This document shows, piece by piece, positions 7,660 through 15,724 of a DNA stretch of 64,000 nucleotides. Source of the stretch: an uncultured Oscillospiraceae bacterium. Its GTDB lineage: Bacteria > Bacillota > Clostridia > Oscillospirales > Oscillospiraceae. The notes beneath the pieces were generated by a model. It was not told where the DNA came from. It did no database searches and saw nothing but the letters and a program-made list of their open reading frames with translations. The stretch lies in assembly GCA_934589675.1 (NCBI GenBank), contig CAKTOF010000010.1, positions 21,400 to 85,399 of the forward strand, written 5' to 3'. The first letter of the stretch is position 1, and each line of letters opens with the position of its first letter. The position numbers were made by a program, and so were the translations under genes.

Positions 7660-8658
7660 ATGAAACGCGTCCTGCTTCTTACGACCGGCGGCACGATCGC
7701 CAGCCGTCCGACGGGCGAGGGCCTCGCGCCGCAGATGGCGCCGGACGACCTGCTCCGCTATATGGAGGATCTGCCGCGCCACTATGACATCGACGTGCTT
7801 GATTTAATGAGCCTCGACTCGTCCAACATTCAGGCCGAGGAGTGGCAGAAGATCGCCCGCGCCGTGGCTTCGCGCCTGTCGGAGTACGACGGCGTCGTCA
7901 TCACGCACGGCACGGACACGATGGCCTACACGGCCTCGGCGCTGTGCTATATGCTGCGGAATCTCAGAAAGCCCGTCGTCCTCACGGGCGCGCAGATGCC
8001 GATCGACAACCTGCTCACCGACGCGCGCAACAATCTCTACACGGCCTTTGCCGCCGTCGAGTGCGGCATTCCGGGCGTGTCGGTCGCGTTCAACCACAAG
8101 ATCATCCGCGGCTGCCGCGCCGTCAAGGTGCGCACGATGGGCTTCGAGGCGTTCGAGAGCGTGAACGCGGGGCTGCTCGGCGAGGTCTGCGGCGACGGGA
8201 TGCACCGCTACTGCCCGGACGCGCCGGAGGAGCCAGAGTTTGCGCTCGATGACCACCTGAGCACGGACGTCTTTCTCCTCAAGCTCATCCCGAGCACGAA
8301 CCCGGCGGTCTTTTCCATGCTCGAGCAGCTCGGCTGCCGCGGGCTCGTCATCGAGGCGTTCGGCTCGGGCGGGATGCACTTTGTCCGCCGCAACCTGCTC
8401 GACGCGCTGACAAAGCTCACCCGGCGCGGCATGGCCGTCGTCGTGTGCAGCCAGTGCCTTTATGAGACGAGCGACCTGAGCCTTTACGAGGTCGGCACGA
8501 AGCTCCTGTCCTGCGGCGTCATCCCGGGGCGCGACATGACGACCGAGGCCGTCGTCACGAAGCTCATGTGGGCGCTCGGCCAGACGGACGACCCGGCGGC
8601 GATCCGGGATATGTTCGCCACGAACTATGCCGGCGAGATCACGCTCCCGGAAGATTGA
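7660..8658 (+). CDS. ansA: Type I L-asparaginase
   Basis: This 332-aa cytoplasmic asparaginase hydrolyses asparagine to aspartate and ammonia. The two family signatures are present: TTGGTIAS at residues 8-15, with the nucleophilic Thr, and HGTDTMAYTA near residue 83. Later conserved segments are TGAQMP and the GNAR-like TDARNN. Length matches type I enzymes (about 330 aa) and there is no signal peptide. AGGGGTGA precedes the ATG at 7660. It may be cotranscribed with the helicase, 4 nt upstream. Confidence 0.92.
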   Translation: MKRVLLLTTGGTIASRPTGEGLAPQMAPDDLLRYMEDLPRHYDIDVLDLMSLDSSNIQAEEWQKIARAVASRLSEYDGVVITHGTDTMAYTASALCYMLRNLRKPVVLTGAQMPIDNLLTDARNNLYTAFAAVECGIPGVSVAFNHKIIRGCRAVKVRTMGFEAFESVNAGLLGEVCGDGMHRYCPDAPEEPEFALDDHLSTDVFLLKLIPSTNPAVFSMLEQLGCRGLVIEAFGSGGMHFVRRNLLDALTKLTRRGMAVVVCSQCLYETSDLSLYEVGTKLLSCGVIPGRDMTTEAVVTKLMWALGQTDDPAAIRDMFATNYAGEITLPED

Positions 8659-8663
8659 AAAAA

Positions 8664-8707
8664 CAAGACGCGGCGCTCCCGAAAAAAACGGGAGCGCCGC
8701 GGTTTTT
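8664..8707. terminator. Bidirectional terminator
   Basis: Stem cggcgctccc / gggagcgccg around an AAAAAA loop, with T-runs usable on both strands. It separates the convergent ansA and thioesterase genes. Confidence 0.85.
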
Positions 8708-9176
8708 ATCTGTGGTTTGTCACCTGATCGCACAGCGTCAGCGTGTCGGTGAGCGGCTCGAGCATGAAATAGGTGAACGAGCCGGAGCAGATGGTCTTGC
8801 CGTCGCCCGTGTACACGCGGGCGGAGACGACGGTGACGTTGCTGCCGGGCTTGACGACCTCGGCCGTGCAGAACAGCTCGCGCCCGGCCGGGACGGAGCG
8901 GAGGTAGTTGACGCTCGTGTCGAGCGTGACGCAGCCGTGGCCGGTCGAGCAGGCGGCGAGGCCGGACAGGTGATCCATGATGGTGTAGAGCGCGCCGCCG
9001 TGGATGATGCCGCGCGGGTTGCACGCGTGCGCGTCCGGCGTGATGGCGCCCTCGGCGACAAATTTTCGCACGGCCGTCACGGTGAGGCCGAGGTCGCTCG
9101 TGAAGTGGCCGGGGCGGTTTGACCGCTCGACGAGGCGGTCATAGAGCTCCGTGAGCGGAGCGGAAGTCTGATCCAA
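8706..9176 (-). CDS. PaaI-family (hotdog) acyl-CoA thioesterase
   Basis: A 156-aa hotdog-fold protein. NPRGIIHGGALYTIMDHLSG carries the HGG signature, with Asp as the likely catalytic acid, and VTLDTSVNYLRS is the conserved central strand. Such proteins hydrolyse aryl- or acyl-CoA thioesters. I place the start at a TTG (9176): a strong AGGAGG lies 10 nt upstream and homology begins there, while the ATG at 9317 would add about 47 unlikely residues. Monocistronic, convergent with ansA. Confidence 0.82.
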   Translation of the reverse strand: MDQTSAPLTELYDRLVERSNRPGHFTSDLGLTVTAVRKFVAEGAITPDAHACNPRGIIHGGALYTIMDHLSGLAACSTGHGCVTLDTSVNYLRSVPAGRELFCTAEVVKPGSNVTVVSARVYTGDGKTICSGSFTYFMLEPLTDTLTLCDQVTNHR

Positions 9177-9322
9177 TGGGGGTTCCCTCCTGAAAAATCG
9201 CGGTGTGGTTAGCTTGCGCAGAACGCTCCTATTATAACCGCCCGTCCGCGCCAATGCAACGCGGGCGGAAGGTTTTTTTGAAGCAGCGGGGAAAAACCGC
9301 CCATTTTCGCGCGGCAAGAACC

Positions 9323-9351
9323 TTGTAACCGGCGCGGGGATGTGGTAGAAT
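9323..9351 (+). promoter_or_regulatory. Promoter of the prepilin-like gene
   Basis: TTGTAA (9323-9328), a 17-nt spacer, TAGAAT (9346-9351). Confidence 0.6.
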
Positions 9352-9382
9352 ACGAGCCGAAAAAAAGAAAGGGGCGACCGCC

Positions 9383-10009
9383 GTGAACGCGCAAAACCGC
9401 AAAAAGGGCTTTACACTGGTCGAGCTGATCGTCGTGCTCGTGATCGTGGCGGTTCTGGCGGCGCTGCTCATCCCCTCGCTGACCAGATACATCGACAAGG
9501 CCAGAAAGCGATCGCTCGTGCTGGAGGCAAAGGGCGTCTGGACGGCGGCGCAGACGGCGGCCACGGAGTACTACGGCCTCTACAGCAGCGAGCAGAGCAT
9601 GAAAGACTCCCTGATCAACTCCTGCACGATCAACGGCACGAAATATGTCAAGTGTCTCGGCAGGATCTCAAACGCGTCGCTCTCCGACGAGCAGAGCAAG
9701 TGGCACACCGGCAGCCTCACGGCCAGCCAGAAGATCGCCCAGCAGGTGCTCATCTACCTCGAAAGCCGCGACAAGAGCGACGCCCAGTACAGCTTCGGCA
9801 ACACCAGCGTCCCCATCTCCGGCAAGACGCTCAAGGAGAGCATCCGCTACAGCTTCGGGGCCAATCCCCCGAAAAACGCCGTGTTCATCCAGATCTTCTA
9901 CGACGAAAACTGCAAGATCCTCGCCCTGAACTTCGGCAGGGACGGCTACCTTGTGACGATGACGGAAGGGCAGCAGCCCGTCTGCGAAAAAAACGGTAGG
10001 ATCCTGTGA
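9383..10009 (+). CDS. Type IV prepilin-like protein (orphan)
   Basis: This 208-aa protein has a GTG start. The short basic leader MNAQNRKKG precedes FTLVELIVVLVIVAVLAALL, the exact class III prepilin pattern: cleavage after Gly, N-methylated Phe, and Glu at +5. A pseudopilin-type extended helix and an ordinary globular C-terminus follow. No prepilin peptidase, assembly ATPase or platform gene is nearby, so it must rely on machinery encoded elsewhere. It has its own promoter and terminator. It may be a minor pilin or a competence pseudopilin; the target is unknown. Confidence 0.85.
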   Translation: MNAQNRKKGFTLVELIVVLVIVAVLAALLIPSLTRYIDKARKRSLVLEAKGVWTAAQTAATEYYGLYSSEQSMKDSLINSCTINGTKYVKCLGRISNASLSDEQSKWHTGSLTASQKIAQQVLIYLESRDKSDAQYSFGNTSVPISGKTLKESIRYSFGANPPKNAVFIQIFYDENCKILALNFGRDGYLVTMTEGQQPVCEKNGRIL

Positions 10010-10013
10010 TTTT

Positions 10014-10041
10014 ACGGACTGCTTCGGCAGTCCGTTTTTTT
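10014..10041 (+). terminator. Intrinsic terminator after prepilin gene
   Basis: Stem acggactgc / gcagtccgt with a short loop, then TTTTTTT. Confidence 0.85.
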
Positions 10042-10169
10042 GCGCCGCGCGGGCGCGGGATCCGGAAAATCGGTGTTAATTTTTTGTAAAACCGCGGGAT
10101 TTTCGCGCATTTTCCGGCCGAAGTGTGGTAAGATCGAAGTGAACCTCACAGACGAAAGGAGCGCAAGGA

Positions 10170-11579
10170 ATGCGCAAGACGAAAAACATCTGCACCATCG
10201 GCCCGGCGACGACGGACGTGGCCGTTCTGGTGGACATGATCGACCACGGGATGGACTGCGCGCGTCTGAATTTCTCGCACGGGTCGCATGAAGAGCACAA
10301 AATGCGGATGGACAACATCCGCCGCGCCAGCCAGATCACGCGGCGCAGCATCCCCATCCTGCTCGACACCAAAGGCCCGGAGATCCGCTTCGGCACGTTC
10401 CCGGGCGGCGGGATCGAGCTTGCCGAGGGCGAGGCGTTCGCCATCTGCTGCGACGGCGGCGAGGCGGACGAGCATCCGTATGGCCATGTGACGTTTGCCG
10501 AGCTCTGGCAGTACGTCTCCCGCGGCAGCACGCTGCTCGTCGACGACGGCAAGCTGGAGCTGAAGGTCAGGCAGGTGCGCGGCGAGACGATCTGGTGTAC
10601 GGTCGTCACCGGCGGGTATCTGCGCGACCACAAGGGCATCAACATCCCGAACGTCCCCATCCCGATGGCCTATCTGAGTCAGGCCGACCGGGACGATCTT
10701 CGCTTCGGCGTGGAGCAGGACGTCGACTTCATCGCCATGAGCTTCGTGCGAAGCCGCGCGGACGTGCTGGCCGTGCGCGATTATCTGAAGGAGCTCAGCG
10801 CCGGCCCCATCCGGCTCATTGCCAAGATCGAGAACAACGAGGGCCTTGCCGACTTTGACGGCATTCTCGAGGAGGCCGACGGCATTATGGTCGCGCGCGG
10901 CGACATGGGCGTCGAGCTGCCGTTCCAGTGCGTGCCGCAGATCCAGAAGGATCTCATCCACCGCTGCTTCAAGGCGGGCAAGCTCGTCATCACGGCCACG
11001 CAGATGTTAGAATCCATGATCTCGTCCGCCCGGCCGACGCGGGCAGAGGTGTCGGACGTGGCAAACGCCGTGTACGACGGGACGGGCGTCGTCATGCTCT
11101 CGGGCGAGTCGGCCATGGGCAGCTATCCGGTCGAGGCCGTCAGCGCCCTGTCGGCCATCTCCGAGGAGTCGGAGCGGCACATTGATTACTACCGCGACTT
11201 TCTGTGCGACCTGTCGCAGTACGACGACGTGAACGTCCCGCTGGCCTACGGCGCCTACTACACGGCGCTGCACATCGGCGCGGCGGCCATCGTCGTCACG
11301 ACGCACTCCGGCCGGACGGCGCGGCTCGTGTCGGCCATGCGCCCGAACTGCCGGATCATCGCCTGCACGGATGAGGAAAAGACCGAGCGCCAGATGCAGC
11401 TTTCCTGGGGCGTCGAGCCGGTGCTCGTGCCGCACTATGAGTCCGCCAAAGAGCTCAGCGACGGCTGCATCGCGGCCTGCCGCCGCACGGCGGGGCTTGG
11501 CAGCGGCGACCGCGTGATCCTGATCGGCTCGCAGGCCATGACGGCGGAGTATGACTTCATCCAGATCATCACGCTGTGA
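10170..11579 (+). CDS. pyk: Pyruvate kinase
   Basis: A 469-aa enzyme converting phosphoenolpyruvate and ADP to pyruvate and ATP, the last step of glycolysis. KTKNICTIGPAT is the canonical N-terminus; LDTKGPEIR, RGDMGVELP and TATQMLESM carry the substrate, Mg2+ and nucleotide residues, and the C-terminal regulatory domain ends in the usual GSG loop region. It lacks the extra C-terminal PEP-utiliser domain of many Bacilli and Clostridia enzymes, so it is the short form. GAAAGGAG precedes the ATG. It is transcribed alone. Confidence 0.95.
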   Translation: MRKTKNICTIGPATTDVAVLVDMIDHGMDCARLNFSHGSHEEHKMRMDNIRRASQITRRSIPILLDTKGPEIRFGTFPGGGIELAEGEAFAICCDGGEADEHPYGHVTFAELWQYVSRGSTLLVDDGKLELKVRQVRGETIWCTVVTGGYLRDHKGINIPNVPIPMAYLSQADRDDLRFGVEQDVDFIAMSFVRSRADVLAVRDYLKELSAGPIRLIAKIENNEGLADFDGILEEADGIMVARGDMGVELPFQCVPQIQKDLIHRCFKAGKLVITATQMLESMISSARPTRAEVSDVANAVYDGTGVVMLSGESAMGSYPVEAVSALSAISEESERHIDYYRDFLCDLSQYDDVNVPLAYGAYYTALHIGAAAIVVTTHSGRTARLVSAMRPNCRIIACTDEEKTERQMQLSWGVEPVLVPHYESAKELSDGCIAACRRTAGLGSGDRVILIGSQAMTAEYDFIQIITL

Positions 11580-11658
11580 GGGGACGCGGCGGCAGCATCG
11601 CGGCTCTGAATAACATTCTTTTTTTGCGCTGGATCGCAATCGGTGCACCGTAATCGGC

Positions 11659-11698
11659 AAGATCCTTCGACTCCGCTGACGCTCCGCTCAGGATGACA
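11659..11698. repeat. Family B repeat end (single)
   Basis: The core gatccttcgactccgctgac, continuing to gctccgctcaggatgac, matches the ends of the longer B units at 15391-15523 and 23268-23402. The 11580-11945 gap holds only repeats and a terminator. Confidence 0.65.
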
Positions 11699-11732
11699 GG
11701 CCTATTTAAGCGCACGCCGCAATTGGTTTTTC

Positions 11733-11762
11733 GGCGGGATGAGGTCATCCCGCCCTACGGCG
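11733..11762. repeat. Family C palindrome
   Basis: ggcgggatgaggtcatcccg followed by ccctacggcg, one base different from the copies at 4168 and 23440. Confidence 0.65.
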
Positions 11763-11830
11763 TTGAGGGAGGTATATACGCAGTAGTCTTTCTTCGACTC
11801 GGCCGGCCCTTTCTCAAAATCCAGCCCTAC

Positions 11831-11884
11831 AACCCCTCAGTCAGCTGACGCTGACAGCTCCCCTTACACAGGGGAGCCTTTTTG
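11831..11884. repeat. Family A palindromic repeat (single copy)
   Basis: aacccctcagtcagctgacg, then ctgacagctccccttacaca; almost identical to the right arm of the unit at 4238-4395. Confidence 0.75.
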
Positions 11885-11937
11885 CTGCAAAAACAACGCC
11901 CCGCCCCGGAAGCGGCTGCTTCCGGGGCGGGGCGTTC
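11885..11937 (-). terminator. Terminator of the ABC-exporter operon
   Basis: A 17-bp GC-rich stem (aacgccccgccccggaag and its complement), flanked on the + strand by AAAAA, which gives the T-run on the minus transcript. Confidence 0.8.
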
Positions 11938-11945
11938 TGTCTGCG

Positions 11946-13748
11946 TCAGGGCGCCTGGCGCAGCTGGGGGATGAGGGTTTCGAGCAGCTGGCAGGTGTGG
12001 GTCATGTTGCTGGTGATGTAGATGTACGTCCAGTCTGTGGAGCAGTTTGCGGTGTAGTCGGCGCGGCTTTTCCACGCGGACGGGTCGTAGGGGCGGACGT
12101 AGTACGACAACGTGACCTCATAGCGCAGCTCGAGCGAGGCGAAGTCGGCGGATCCGCCGCCCCACTGGAAGTCAAAGCCGCTGTTGCCCTCGGCGAAATC
12201 GGCGCGTATGGCCTCCAGGAGGGCCTCGGCGTCGGCTTCGTTTTCGATGGCGAGGCTCGCGCTGTCGTAGGTCTCCAGATAGTCGTAGACCGTCAGGTCG
12301 AGCAGCTGGTCGGTGCTCGCCAGCGAGCCGAAGGCGGCCTGCTCGAGCGACTCGGGCTTCGTCGCCCATGCGTGGATGAGGCGGTAGGCCTCGGATTCGG
12401 TGTCGATCTCATAATTGCGCGAGACAGTGCGGCCGTTTTTCAGGCGGTAGTCGATAAAGACGTTCCACTGGTTGGAGCTTGTGTCGCGCGCGTCGAGAAT
12501 GGCGCGGTGGACGGCGTAGGCCGTCTCGTAGTCGACCTCGTCGTAGGTGCCGAGGGCCTGAAGGCTGACGGATTCGACGTCTGCCTCGTCCGGGATGCGC
12601 GACTCGTAGCCGAACGCGTCAAGCCCGACGGCGGCGAACGCGGCGGCGATCACGACCGCGAGCACGGCCCATGTGCGGATGGCCTTCGCGCGGAACACGC
12701 GGAAGCTCTTGCGCAGGAGCATCTCCGCGCCGAAGAAGCCGACGAAGCTCCACGCGACGACGAGCAGCAGCGTCACGGGCATCGAGCGCGAGGTGCGCAG
12801 GATGTACATCGACTCGATGAACACGGTCATCGCAAGGCCGAAGCAGACGGACAGGCCGATCTGGAACACAGGACGCAGCACGCGGAAGGCGATGATGTCG
12901 CCCGCGCTCTCGGCTGGCCGGCGGCGGAGCATCAGCATGGAGATGCCCGCGAGCACGACGCCGGCGCCGGCGTATGCGCCGTAGTACCACAGGTTGGAAA
13001 CAGCGCCCAGATAGGAAAGCGTGTCCCATCCGACCGAGACGCTGCGCGTGATGGGGAGGCACCGGCTTGTGAGGTTCAGCAGCGGCGTCAGAGCGTGCAC
13101 GACGGGCGGCGTGTCGACGGGGCCCATGCCGAACACGAACATCCCGAGGATGTAGGTCACAAGCGAAAAAACGCCCGCGACGAGGAAGTTTGCGATGACG
13201 AAAAATACGGGCATGGCCACCGTGTGGCCCGTGGCCATGGCGCACAGCGTGCCGAGCGAGAAGAACAGCAGCCCCGCCGCCGCGCCGGTGCCGAGCATCG
13301 TGAGCAGGCTGCACACGTCGGCCGCGCCGTAGCAGGCCGAAACGATGAGCGTGGTGAGGCACAGGAACGCGATGGGGATGAGCGTGGCACAGTACCCCGC
13401 GGCGAAATGCGTCAGGAACAGCCCCTCGCGCCGGAGCGGCAGGGAAAAGTAGCAGTTCGCGCTGCGGCTGGCGTTCAGCCAGCGCCAGGTGAACATCGCG
13501 CTCAGGCAGCCGAGCATGGCCATGAGGACCGGAAGCTGCGTGCCGATGAACGAGTATGTGACGTCCCGGGTGAGATAGACCGTCCGGCCGCCCTGCGTCC
13601 AGACCGACCAGCCGTTTGAGCAGGTCTGCCACAGCGGCGCGGGCAGCAGGAAGAAGAATATGGCGCTTGCGATGGCCCACAGCGGCCACAGCCGCAGCAG
13701 CGTCCGGCCGAAAAAGGCCGCGTTAAAGCAGGATGTCTTTGACCGCAT
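11946..13748 (-). CDS. ABC transporter permease
   Basis: This 600-aa protein has a cluster of about six N-terminal helices, a further pair near the middle, and a large extracytoplasmic C-terminal region from about residue 400. That is an unusual layout, but it is seen in permeases partnered with YtrB-type ATPases. The ATG at 13748 has GGGAGGGG upstream and overlaps the ATPase gene by 26 nt, indicating translational coupling. With the ATPase and the YtrA-like repressor it probably forms an envelope-stress or antimicrobial-peptide export system. The substrate is not known. Confidence 0.75.
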   Translation of the reverse strand: MRSKTSCFNAAFFGRTLLRLWPLWAIASAIFFFLLPAPLWQTCSNGWSVWTQGGRTVYLTRDVTYSFIGTQLPVLMAMLGCLSAMFTWRWLNASRSANCYFSLPLRREGLFLTHFAAGYCATLIPIAFLCLTTLIVSACYGAADVCSLLTMLGTGAAAGLLFFSLGTLCAMATGHTVAMPVFFVIANFLVAGVFSLVTYILGMFVFGMGPVDTPPVVHALTPLLNLTSRCLPITRSVSVGWDTLSYLGAVSNLWYYGAYAGAGVVLAGISMLMLRRRPAESAGDIIAFRVLRPVFQIGLSVCFGLAMTVFIESMYILRTSRSMPVTLLLVVAWSFVGFFGAEMLLRKSFRVFRAKAIRTWAVLAVVIAAAFAAVGLDAFGYESRIPDEADVESVSLQALGTYDEVDYETAYAVHRAILDARDTSSNQWNVFIDYRLKNGRTVSRNYEIDTESEAYRLIHAWATKPESLEQAAFGSLASTDQLLDLTVYDYLETYDSASLAIENEADAEALLEAIRADFAEGNSGFDFQWGGGSADFASLELRYEVTLSYYVRPYDPSAWKSRADYTANCSTDWTYIYITSNMTHTCQLLETLIPQLRQAP

Positions 13749-14622
13749 AGTCTTCCCCTCCCAATTCGTAGATAAAGATCTCCTCAAGCGTCAGCGGCAG
13801 CGCCTCCATGTACACCGGGCCGAGCGGCGCAAAGCGCGAGGCGACCGAATCCGGATCGCCGCGGACGATGAGCGTGCGCAGCCGGCCGGCCGACTGCTCA
13901 TGCAGGATGGCAAGCTCCTGCGGCCACGGCGGCGTGGCGCCGTCAAAGACGAGCTGGAGCTTCGTGATGCCGCCCTGAAGCTCCGTCAGGCTGCGCTGCA
14001 AAATGACGCGCCCCTTGTGCATGACGCCGACGTGGTCGCACACGTCCTCGAGCTCGCGCAGGTTGTGGCTTGAGACGAGCACCGTTGTGCCGTACTCGGC
14101 CACGTCGCTAAGCAGCAGCGACCAGACCTGACGGCGCATGACGGGGTCGAGTCCGTCGACCGGCTCGTCGAGCACGAGCACGTCCGGCTTGCAGCACAGC
14201 GCCAGCCAGAACGCCGCCTGCTTCTGCATACCCTTTGACAGGCGGCGCAGCGGCGTCTTTTCGTCGATCGTGGAGAACACACCGCGCAGCGTCTCATACC
14301 GGCCCATGTCGAAGCGGGGATAGAGGCCGCGGTAGAATTTCATCATGTCCCGCGTGCCGGCGGAGAGAAAATAGAACAGCTCGTCCGGGATGGACGCGAC
14401 GCGGCCTTTGAGCGCGGCGTTCTCCCACACGCGCTGGCCGTCGATCGTGACTGTGCCGGCATCCGGGCGGTAGACGCCGGTGAGCACGCGGATGAGCGTC
14501 GATTTGCCTGCACCGTTCGGGCCGACGAGGCCGTAGACCGCGCCCGCGTCCGCGTGCAGGCTCGCCCCGTTCAGGGCGGTGAAGCCGTCGAATGTCTTGA
14601 CGACGTCCTGCAATTCAAGCAT
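13723..14622 (-). CDS. ABC transporter ATP-binding protein (YtrB-like)
   Basis: A 299-aa ATPase: Walker A GPNGAGKS at residues 34-41, an ABC signature degraded to LSKGMQKQ, Walker B VLVLDEP, D-loop GLDP and H-loop SSHN. The LSKGM signature is typical of ABC-2 type exporters. It drives the adjacent permease. It overlaps the GntR gene upstream by 8 nt and the permease downstream by 26 nt, so regulator, ATPase and permease form one operon. Confidence 0.9.
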   Translation of the reverse strand: MLELQDVVKTFDGFTALNGASLHADAGAVYGLVGPNGAGKSTLIRVLTGVYRPDAGTVTIDGQRVWENAALKGRVASIPDELFYFLSAGTRDMMKFYRGLYPRFDMGRYETLRGVFSTIDEKTPLRRLSKGMQKQAAFWLALCCKPDVLVLDEPVDGLDPVMRRQVWSLLLSDVAEYGTTVLVSSHNLRELEDVCDHVGVMHKGRVILQRSLTELQGGITKLQLVFDGATPPWPQELAILHEQSAGRLRTLIVRGDPDSVASRFAPLGPVYMEALPLTLEEIFIYELGGEDYAVKDILL

Positions 14623-14980
14623 GGGGATCCTCCTTCTCCAATGCGGCGAAAATGTCGCCGCGCGTCATGCCGAGCCGTTCGAGCTCGCGGCATAGCTCCT
14701 CCATCTGCCCGAGCAGCAGCCGCTGCCGGTCGGCCGCCGCCTGCTGCCAGTCGGCGCAGAACGCGCCGCGGCCGGCAGCGGTGTAGATGTAGCCCTCCCG
14801 CTCAAGCTCGCGGTAGGCCCGCTGGATGGTGTTCGGGTTGATGGATAGCTGCGCCGCCAGCTCTCGCACGGACGGCAGCTTTTCATCCGGCGCGGCCGCG
14901 CCGGTGACGATGAGCGTGCGCAGGCCGTCTTTCACCTGCTCATAGATCGGCACGCCGGAGCGCGGATTGATCGGGATCAT
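14615..14980 (-). CDS. GntR-family transcriptional regulator (YtrA subfamily)
   Basis: A 121-aa regulator: winged HTH at residues 1-75 (IYEQVKDGLRTLIVTG, LPSVRELAAQLSINPNTIQRAY) and a short two-helix dimerisation tail, the YtrA layout, with no effector domain. It is probably an autorepressor of its ABC operon through the perfect palindrome at 15010-15030. GGAAGGAGGG precedes the ATG. YtrA-type regulators usually respond to cell-wall antibiotics or are ligand-relieved by unknown means. Confidence 0.9.
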   Translation of the reverse strand: MIPINPRSGVPIYEQVKDGLRTLIVTGAAAPDEKLPSVRELAAQLSINPNTIQRAYRELEREGYIYTAAGRGAFCADWQQAAADRQRLLLGQMEELCRELERLGMTRGDIFAALEKEDPHA

Positions 14981-15009
14981 GGTGAGCCCTCCTTCCTAAG
15001 CGCATCAAC

Positions 15010-15030
15010 TGTACTAACTGAGCTAGTACA
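15010..15030. promoter_or_regulatory. Operator palindrome for the YtrA-like regulator
   Basis: A perfect inverted repeat, TGTACTA-N7-TAGTACA. It begins 3 nt after the -10 element and covers the predicted transcription start of the minus-strand operon, an ideal position for repression. Confidence 0.8.
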
Positions 15031-15033
15031 CTC

Positions 15034-15062
15034 AGCATAACAGAGATGGGAGGGGCTGTCAA
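15034..15062 (-). promoter_or_regulatory. Promoter of the GntR-ABC operon
   Basis: On the minus strand: TTGACA (15057-15062), a 17-nt spacer, TATGCT (15034-15039). Confidence 0.8.
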
Positions 15063-15183
15063 GGGGGTGGGCGGAAAATTTTTTGAGAGTGGGAGTGAGC
15101 AGGGGCGTAGGGCGGGATGACCGCATCTAAGCCCTACGACTGCGTTACGGCGTCTGCGCTGCGCCGATTACGGTATGCGCCTT

Positions 15184-15356
15184 CCGGAGGCCCCCTTGTG
15201 CAAAGGGGGCTGTCGGCGGAGCCGACTGGGGGGATTGTAGGCTTGGAGTTCGAACAAGGGTCGCGTCAGAACAGACCCTGCGGCAAATCCTTGAGCCTGC
15301 AACCCCTCCGTCATGGCCATAGGCCATGCCACCTCCCCTTACACAGGGGAGGCTTT
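15184..15356. repeat. Family A paired repeat unit
   Basis: Left arm gcccccttgtgcaaaggggg and inverted right arm ccccttacacaggggaggc, around a core starting gattgtaggcttgga. Same design as at 4238-4395. The 15063-15724 gap contains repeats and one terminator; I see no gene in it. Confidence 0.75.
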
Positions 15357-15390
15357 GGCGCGGCGCTTACAATCCGCCTTTCTTAAAACG

Positions 15391-15523
15391 TGTCATCCTG
15401 AGCGGAGCGTAAGCGGAGTCGAAGGATCTGGTCGGTTGCGGTAGTCTTGCGTCCTGTTCCGGCGCTGGTGTTAAGCGCGACCATACCGCAATCGGCAGAC
15501 CCTTCGACAAGCTCAGGGTGACA
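15391..15523. repeat. Family B repeat, full unit
   Basis: The terminal inverted repeat tcatcctgagcggagcg...gaaggatct is at the left, with its partial inverse cccttcgacaagctcagggt at the right. The core contains ctgttccggcgctgg and ataccgcaatcgg. A second, very similar unit lies at 23268-23402. This looks like a MITE-like element of about 133 bp. Confidence 0.75.
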
Positions 15524-15544
15524 GGTATTCATTTGGCGCTGGTT

Positions 15545-15577
15545 CGCAATCGGCCTTGCGGGCGGATGATATCCGCC
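15545..15577. repeat. Family C2 repeat (inverted copy)
   Basis: cgcaatcggccttgcgggcg then gatgatatccgcc is the reverse complement of 23213-23246 with one mismatch. Confidence 0.6.
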
Positions 15578-15599
15578 GCCGCGCCTGCGCCGCACCCAC

Positions 15600-15641
15600 C
15601 AAAAAAATACACAGCCCCGGACTGCGGGAGCAGTCCGGGGC
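15600..15641 (-). terminator. Terminator of the beta-helix gene
   Basis: Stem ccccggactgc / gcagtccgggg, followed on the minus strand by a run of eight T. Confidence 0.75.
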
Positions 15642-15724
15642 CGCGCGTTGGGTGGTGAAAGAAAATCGCAGGCTGCGGCGCTTGGGGCCGCGGGAGCGAA
15701 AAAACCGCGTTGGTGCGCCGCTTC

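Noticed and set aside
11997..13619. 540-codon + strand frame opposite the ABC permease
   Set aside because: Composition is Arg/Asp/Ala/Gly noise; no start signal.
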